A stretch of 64,000 bases of DNA from an uncultured Dehalococcoidia bacterium (lineage in GTDB: Bacteria; Chloroflexota; Dehalococcoidia; Lucifugimonadales; JADFKI01): the NCBI GenBank assembly GCA_958295865.1, contig CATQHF010000001.1, forward strand, positions 62,001 through 126,000, in the 5' to 3' direction. Made by a program: the position numbers and the translations under genes. The notes under the pieces are model-generated. The model was given only the letters and a program-made list of their open reading frames with translations. It was not told where the DNA came from and searched no databases. Shown piece after piece: positions 59,610-64,000 of this stretch (position 1 is its first letter; each line of letters starts with the position of its first letter).

Positions 59610-60623
59610 CTATGCGCTGGCCGGTTCGCCGCGGCGGGCGGCGGCGGTGAGTTTTGCGCGGCGATAGAACTCCTGCTGAGCGGTTTCGGCGTTGTCGGCG
59701 CTGCCCGCCCATGCCTTCAGCGGGGCAGCCTGCAAGCCGCGTCCATAAGAGAAGCTGAGTTCCCATGGCGCGCTCATGCCTTGGGCGGCGCAGCTGATGG
59801 CGTGCAGGTTTTCGGTAGCCTCGTCGTCGCTCTGGCCGCCGCTGAGGAAGACGATGCCCGGCACGGCGGCGGGGACGGCGCGCATTAGGCAGTCAAGCGT
59901 GCGCTCGGCGACCTCGTTGGCGTCCGCGCACTCGGCGGCGTCCTTGCCGGAGATGACCATGTTGGGCTTCAGCAGCGTACCGCGCAGGTCAACGCGCTGT
60001 CGGGCGAGTTCGGCGTATGTACTTCGCAGCGCCTCCAGCGTAACCTCATAGCAGCGCTCGATGGTGTGGTCGCCGTCCATAAGCGTCTCCGGCTCCACGA
60101 TTGGCACAAGCCCGGCTTCCTGGCTGAGGGCGGCGAAGCGTCCGAGCATGTGGGCGTTGGCGTCTATGCAGTATTGGCTTGGGATGCCGTCGCCGATGGT
60201 GATGACGGCGCGCCACTTGCTGAAGCGCGCGCCGATGGCGTGGTACTCGGCGAGCCTGTCGCGCAAGCCGTCGATGCCGTCGGTAATCAGCTCGCCGTCG
60301 GTGTTGGCGAGCGGGTTCGTGCTCTTGTCAACCTTGATGCCGGGGATGATACCCCGCTCTTGCAGAATGCTGACGATTGGCGTACCGTCCGCGCCGCGCT
60401 GCCGCAGCGTCTCGTCGTACAGGATGACGCCGCTAATGAACTCATTGACGCCCGCCGTGCGAAAGAGCATCTCGCGGTAGTTGCGGCGGGACTGCTCGGT
60501 GGACTCCACATCGATGGAGTCGAAGCGGCGCTTGATGGTGTTGGTACTCTCGTCGGCGGCAAGAATGCCCTTGCCCGGCGCGACGAGCGCGAGCGCGGTG
60601 TCGTTCAGTTCGCCAATGTTCAT
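59610..60623 (-). CDS. Class I fructose-bisphosphate aldolase
   Basis: 337 residues, ATG after GAGGAGCT. It is of the eukaryote-type class I family: LNDTALALVAPGKGILAADE with STNTIKRRF at the start, ISGVILYDETLRQ, FSKWRAVITIGDG (Lys/Arg at the active site), LVPIVEPETLMDG, and the Schiff-base lysine in GTLLKPNMV. The final GIVFLSGGQSDDEATENLHA matches. It splits fructose-1,6-bisphosphate to triose phosphates (glycolysis/gluconeogenesis) without metal. Length is a little short of the animal enzyme (363), and it lacks the C-terminal Tyr tail. No other glycolysis gene is near. Confidence 0.95.
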   Translation of the reverse strand: MNIGELNDTALALVAPGKGILAADESTNTIKRRFDSIDVESTEQSRRNYREMLFRTAGVNEFISGVILYDETLRQRGADGTPIVSILQERGIIPGIKVDKSTNPLANTDGELITDGIDGLRDRLAEYHAIGARFSKWRAVITIGDGIPSQYCIDANAHMLGRFAALSQEAGLVPIVEPETLMDGDHTIERCYEVTLEALRSTYAELARQRVDLRGTLLKPNMVISGKDAAECADANEVAERTLDCLMRAVPAAVPGIVFLSGGQSDDEATENLHAISCAAQGMSAPWELSFSYGRGLQAAPLKAWAGSADNAETAQQEFYRRAKLTAAARRGEPASA

Positions 60624-61123
60624 CGCAAAGCTCCTCGCGGCAGGTGGTCAGCCGGTGGTTCGGTATGCCAGTTTTCAGTTGACAGGACTGGCTGATATTC
60701 TAGCAGAAAGGAGCGGGGGAATGGGCAGGGGGGCGGGCGATGGTGGTGGGGATGGTGGTGGGGATAAGTGGACAGCTTATGCCGTTTATCCTGTTCATAC
60801 AGGGCATACATTTCTAACAAGCGTATGGTTCAGTGTAGCAATCATACGCGCCTCGCTTGGGCTGAGTCGGGCTGTGATAGCGATGAAGCGCTGTTCAGAA
60901 ATGCAATGGTTGAATTATGCGATCATTTGCCTTAAATTACGAACCATACCTGACAATCGGGGGTATGGTTTGATGATTGGGCGAGGTAGGCTCAGTGTCA
61001 GACATCTCGTGGTTGGGTGATCTCGTGTATAGTGAGCGTTCAGTGTGTGCCGTAAAGTCGCGGTTGCAACTTTCGCCTACATATTAGTCGGACAAGCGTA
61101 GAAGATATAAAGAGCGCCGGTGT
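60624..61123. other. Intergenic with a 9-bp inverted repeat
   Basis: AACCATACC (60942-60950) and GGTATGGTT (60962-60970) are exact inverses 11 bases apart, possibly an operator or weak terminator. GATGGTGGTGGGGATGGTGG (60738-60757) is a short tandem repeat. A divergent promoter region for the aldolase (minus) and the 61124 gene (plus) is expected, but I found no convincing boxes and no gene. Confidence 0.4.
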
Positions 61124-61678
61124 ATGCAGAACCCAAAACTTCCCATCCACGATATGGATCAGCGACATGACGGGCTCCCCAAAGTGGTTGCGGATTACTG
61201 GACACAGGGTGCGCGAGTATGCCTAGATCGGCACCACGAACCACCCATTTCGGTCAGTATCAGACGCAGGGAACAGCAGAGGATGACGGATATGGTGGCG
61301 GATGTTGAATGGGAAACGACTGATGAACGCACTAAACGCGGGTGGGCAAATGAGACGGATACTACGGAAGCAGGCGCGTATGCCTGCGTTTTGGCGGCGG
61401 TGGAACTGTTCGACGGGCTTCTAGCCGTCAGACGCGCAGAAACCGGGTCAGGCTCCGATTACTATGTGGCTCCACTCGACGCAAGGTCTGATGATCTTGA
61501 AGAGCATATACGCCTTGAAGTGTCGGGAGTCGACCGTGGAGGCGACGCGGCCGTTCGACGCAGACTGAGAGATAAACTCGAACAACTTGACAAGGGGAAT
61601 GGCAACCTTCCCGCTATTGCAGGTGTTATTGGCTTTCGCGCGAAATTGATACTCTTGGAAATTTTGGAGTCGCCATGA
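61124..61678 (+). CDS. Unknown protein, first of a coupled two-gene unit
   Basis: 184 residues. Not a family I can name with confidence, although I recall similar protein pairs in other bacteria. An N-terminal 60 residues are variable; then EWETTDERTKRGWANETDTT, EAGAYACVLAAVELFDGLLA and VRRAETGSGSDYYVAPLDA form a helical core, followed by LRLEVSG-type text (IRLEVSGVDRG), a coiled RRRLRDKLEQLDKG stretch and a hydrophobic end (AGVIGFRAKLILLEILES). The ATG has a poor ribosome site; internal ATG 61283 is an alternative. Stop overlaps the next start by ATGA (61675-61678). Confidence 0.7.
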   Translation: MQNPKLPIHDMDQRHDGLPKVVADYWTQGARVCLDRHHEPPISVSIRRREQQRMTDMVADVEWETTDERTKRGWANETDTTEAGAYACVLAAVELFDGLLAVRRAETGSGSDYYVAPLDARSDDLEEHIRLEVSGVDRGGDAAVRRRLRDKLEQLDKGNGNLPAIAGVIGFRAKLILLEILESP

Positions 61679-62295
61679 CTTGGCTTGAACACCACAAGTT
61701 GAGCGAACAATATGCGGCTGAGGCGGAGATAGCCAACCAACGAGGGGAGCTTACTCAGGCTCAGAATTTTTACGCAAAGGCAGCGCAAGCCGAGGAGCGG
61801 GCGCTTCAAGAGGTTGCGTCTGACAAGCCGCGCACATACGGAATCACCGCAGTAAGCGCGGTTGCGCTGTACTTCAAGGCGTCTGAATTGCTTGCCTCGC
61901 AAGCGTTGGCGTATCGCTGCCTCGCGTCCCAACGCCTGCCGGAGTTTGCTTGGCAGCAGATGGAAGACCTGCTGGAACAAGTCTATTTCCAGCGGCATCT
62001 TAACTCGAAAGGCGCTGCTTTAGCAGATGACGAAATTCAACTAAGCCTGTCAGGACAAGACGCCGAACCCGTCGAAATACACGGTGTCCTGCGCTATGCA
62101 GATGCGACGCGCGACAACAGCAACCAAATCAGAGTAATCGACAATGAGGACAACAGGACGCATACAATTGAAGTTCCTGAAGGGATGATGAACGATATTG
62201 TGCGCCCGATGTGGGATTTAGATGTGGTCATCGCCGGACTTCGCATCGGCAATCGCATTGTGCTTCGAGACATCTGGGAAGCGGATTCGGATTGA
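61675..62295 (+). CDS. Unknown protein, second of a coupled two-gene unit
   Basis: 206 residues. The N-terminal 100 residues are helical and TPR/MIT-like (LSEQYAAEAEIANQRGELTQ, AQNFYAKAAQAEERALQEV, ITAVSAVALYFKASELL), followed by AYRCLASQRLPEFAWQQMED. Residues 125-206 look like a beta-domain (VEIHGVLRYADATRDNSNQI, then IVLRDIWEAD). The start overlaps the upstream stop, so both are made together. The ABC exporter gene follows after about 34 bases. Possible roles include a scaffold, an immunity component or an export accessory; none is shown by sequence. Confidence 0.72.
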   Translation: MTWLEHHKLSEQYAAEAEIANQRGELTQAQNFYAKAAQAEERALQEVASDKPRTYGITAVSAVALYFKASELLASQALAYRCLASQRLPEFAWQQMEDLLEQVYFQRHLNSKGAALADDEIQLSLSGQDAEPVEIHGVLRYADATRDNSNQIRVIDNEDNRTHTIEVPEGMMNDIVRPMWDLDVVIAGLRIGNRIVLRDIWEADSD

Positions 62296-62329
62296 AGCGA
62301 ATGTATCTCTTTTAGGTGCGGATGGGAAT

Positions 62330-64000
62330 TTGGCTTTGTCTGATCCTTCAACCGAGGGGCGCTTGGAACAGGATGCGCTGCCGTTCACAGCCATTGTGCC
62401 GAGGGTTTTCGGGTTAGTTGCGGTTCATTGGCGCGTCCTTGTTGCTGCGTCGTTCCTGTCTCTGACGGTGAGCCTCCTGTGGATGCTTCCTCCGTTGCTG
62501 ATAAGCCTTATCATCGACCGCGCGATTCTGGGCGCAGACGCGCGCCTGCTCTTTCTTCTCTCCGGCGGGCTTTTGGGCGCGGCGCTTCTGATAGGGTTGT
62601 TCAACCTTTTGGAAGATTACTTCCTCGCGCTGCTGGGTGAGCGTGTGGTTCGTTCGCTTCGCATAATGATGTTTGAGGCGCTGCAACGCCAGTCCCACCG
62701 TTTCTTTGTGCGTACCAGTTCAGGGGCAATAGTCTCTCGTATGTGGAATGATGTATCCGGAATACATAACGCGGTGAGTTCCGGAATAGCCGAAATGTTT
62801 AGTACCCTCGTGCTGTTTGCGGTCACTCTTGCCTTCATGTTCACTTGGAACTGGACGCTTGCGCTCTTGTCCATATCGCTGCTGCCCTTGGTGTTCGGCG
62901 TCAGCCTGTTTATGGGAAAGTTGACCGAGGCTGTCAACGATGTCTTGTTCGACAAACTCGATGGGATGACCTCATTCACACTCGAAAGGTTCAGCATAAA
63001 CGGTTTCACGCTGCTCGGCGGGTTTGGATACGATAGAGCGCGGGACTCGAAACGGTTCGCCAACGATACTGATGAGCTGCTGACGCTGTCCGTTCGCCAG
63101 AGCATGGCTGTGCAGGTCGTTGTTCTCACTCTCGGCTTGTTCACAATCCTTTCCTCTCTGCTCATCTACCTATATGGCGGATTGAGGGTGATTGACGGCG
63201 CGCTGAGTTTGGGCACGCTTACCGCTTTCATCGCGCTCTCCGTGAGGCTCGCATGGCCAGTAGCGAATCTGTCAAATCTGAGTGTCAATTTCATAGGGGC
63301 GACGGCTCCGTTCAGGCGTGTCTTCGAGTGGATAGACTTGACGCCGGAGATAACGGATGCGGCGGACGCCCGTGAGCTGCGCGATACTCGCGGGCATATA
63401 GCCTTCAAGGATGTCTCATTTGAATACGAACCCGGCGTCCCCGTGCTCAGGGAACTGTCCTTTGAAGTTCAACCCGGTCGGCTTACGGCTTTGGTCGGTC
63501 CAAGCGGCGCGGGAAAGACCACGATAACCTACCTGATGCTTCGCTTCTACGACCCTACGGCGGGCAGCATCGAAATCGACGGCAATGACCTGCGCCATGT
63601 TCGGCTGGCTTCCCTGCGTGAAGGCACAAGCATCGTGCCGCAGGAGACCGTCGTATTCAACACAACCATTCGTGAAAACTTGCTTATCGCAAAGCCGGAC
63701 GCCACGAAGGACGAACTTGCTGCCGCGTGTGAAGCCGCTCAATTGCATGAGGTTATCGGGAATATGCCGGACGGCTACGAAAGTCTTGTCGGCGAGTTCG
63801 GATACAGCCTTTCCGGTGGTGAGCGCCAACGGCTTGCCATTGCCAGAGCTATATTGAAGCGTCCCAGACTGCTGATTATGGATGAGCCTACCTCATCCTT
63901 GGATTCGATTACGGAGCGCGCGATAAGGGATTCATTGACAGCGGTTCTTGCTCAATCCACGACTATCGTCATAGCGCACAGGCTCTCGACCGTTCTCGCC
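62330..64000 (+). CDS. ABC exporter (fused membrane and ATPase domains), cut by window edge
   Basis: The visible 557 codons are open to the last base. The start is uncertain: no ATG precedes the first membrane helix in frame, so TTG 62330 (LALSDPSTEGRLEQD) is taken. Six membrane segments to about residue 310 form an ABC-B-type exporter fold (LLWMLPPLLISLIIDRAILG). The ATPase has VGPSGAGKTT, Q-loop IVPQET, signature LSGGERQRLAIARAI, Walker B LLIMDEPTSSLDS and IAHRLST. Such transporters export lipids, peptides or drugs. It is 34 bases after the two-gene unit, same strand, so is likely in the same operon. Confidence 0.88.
   Translation, partial: MALSDPSTEGRLEQDALPFTAIVPRVFGLVAVHWRVLVAASFLSLTVSLLWMLPPLLISLIIDRAILGADARLLFLLSGGLLGAALLIGLFNLLEDYFLALLGERVVRSLRIMMFEALQRQSHRFFVRTSSGAIVSRMWNDVSGIHNAVSSGIAEMFSTLVLFAVTLAFMFTWNWTLALLSISLLPLVFGVSLFMGKLTEAVNDVLFDKLDGMTSFTLERFSINGFTLLGGFGYDRARDSKRFANDTDELLTLSVRQSMAVQVVVLTLGLFTILSSLLIYLYGGLRVIDGALSLGTLTAFIALSVRLAWPVANLSNLSVNFIGATAPFRRVFEWIDLTPEITDAADARELRDTRGHIAFKDVSFEYEPGVPVLRELSFEVQPGRLTALVGPSGAGKTTITYLMLRFYDPTAGSIEIDGNDLRHVRLASLREGTSIVPQETVVFNTTIRENLLIAKPDATKDELAAACEAAQLHEVIGNMPDGYESLVGEFGYSLSGGERQRLAIARAILKRPRLLIMDEPTSSLDSITERAIRDSLTAVLAQSTTIVIAHRLSTVLA

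Noticed and set aside
60481-61020. A 179-codon plus-strand frame starting inside the aldolase gene
   Set aside because: Its first third is antisense to the aldolase, the rest has no family pattern, and no ribosome site is present.

Overview
The window looks like a chromosome segment of a GC-rich, free-living or host-associated bacterium of the Chloroflexota. The SAR202 / Dehalococcoidia-like lineage is my best guess, from gene content only and not from any marker gene. The reasons are the stacked catabolic paralogues (xanthine-dehydrogenase-type large subunit, FAH hydrolase, two LLM flavin oxidoreductases, two GMC oxidoreductases, SDR, amidase, CitE-like lyase, class III CoA-transferase, sulfatase plus its formylglycine-generating enzyme), the lipoproteins with long Thr/Pro linkers, and intergenic space packed with small palindromic repeats. 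I saw no tRNA, rRNA or CRISPR array.

Layout. 1-3.2 kb: FAH-family hydrolase (cut by the edge) and a molybdopterin hydroxylase large subunit. 3.9-5.6 kb: a type II restriction-modification pair (methylase, then HNH-type nuclease, ATGA overlap) with a 12-bp palindrome inside its likely promoter. 6.1-8.2 kb: the two ATPases of a Dpp/Opp peptide importer, with promoter and terminator. 8.5-9.8 kb: cyclic-nucleotide-binding protein and a cytidylate-kinase-like protein. 9.8-14.5 kb: repeat-dominated, with a DinB-like gene, apt and one unknown gene. 14.5-24 kb: a minus-strand catabolic block (LLM x2, SDR, amidase, GMC x2) ending in a formylglycine-generating enzyme. 24-24.9 kb: a PIN toxin with an unfamiliar partner. 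25-33.6 kb: serine hydrolase, CitE-like lyase, a 1111-residue TPR/hydrolase lipoprotein, a CoA-transferase and another lipoprotein. 33.7-34.5 kb: vapBC next to a second vapB whose vapC has decayed. 34.6-40.9 kb: sulfatase, ASCH protein, three glycine-rich membrane proteins and ilvD. 41-46.8 kb: a transposase remnant, an internally duplicated Cys-containing protein, an MFS exporter, a coiled-coil membrane protein and a four-unit repeat membrane protein. 47-50.7 kb, plus strand: two exported metallo-beta-lactamase-fold proteins and a flavoprotein behind a promoter and 5' hairpin. 51-55.6 kb: moaC, rnhA, a nuclease-fold-like gene, moaA and rdgB. 55.7-60.6 kb: a tandem pair of small membrane proteins, a GT-C-type membrane protein and class I fructose-bisphosphate aldolase. 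61.1-64 kb, plus strand: two translationally coupled genes of unknown function followed by an ABC exporter that runs off the edge.

Repeats are the most distinctive property. I define: MITE-1 (about 100-160 bp, ends GAGAAAATTGCATTAGT and its inverse, several copies flanked by near-perfect 7-9-bp direct repeats); MITE-2 (82 bp, ends AGGACTTACGC / GCGTAAGTCCT); a 288-bp element with 20-bp inverted ends and a perfect 9-bp target duplication; R3 (about 90-105 bp, ends like GTCATTCCGAACGCAGTGAGG); R7 (about 155-210 bp, ends like CTAGGTTGTGTGGACATTT); short REP hairpins (TCCTGCGAAAGCAGGA); R5 (GTTCGACAGGCTCACCACGAA); and A/T strings of the AATTCTTAATT type. They are nested and tandemly amplified, and in at least two places they appear to have replaced the 5' end of a gene.

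Coding is mostly on the minus strand. Several gene pairs are coupled by ATGA stop/start overlaps (restriction-modification, unknown gene/SDR, PIN module, vapBC, the 61-kb pair). No single dramatic new system is proven. The best candidates for undescribed biology are the 61-62-kb pair with its ABC exporter, the PIN partner gene, and the repeat elements as gene remodelers.
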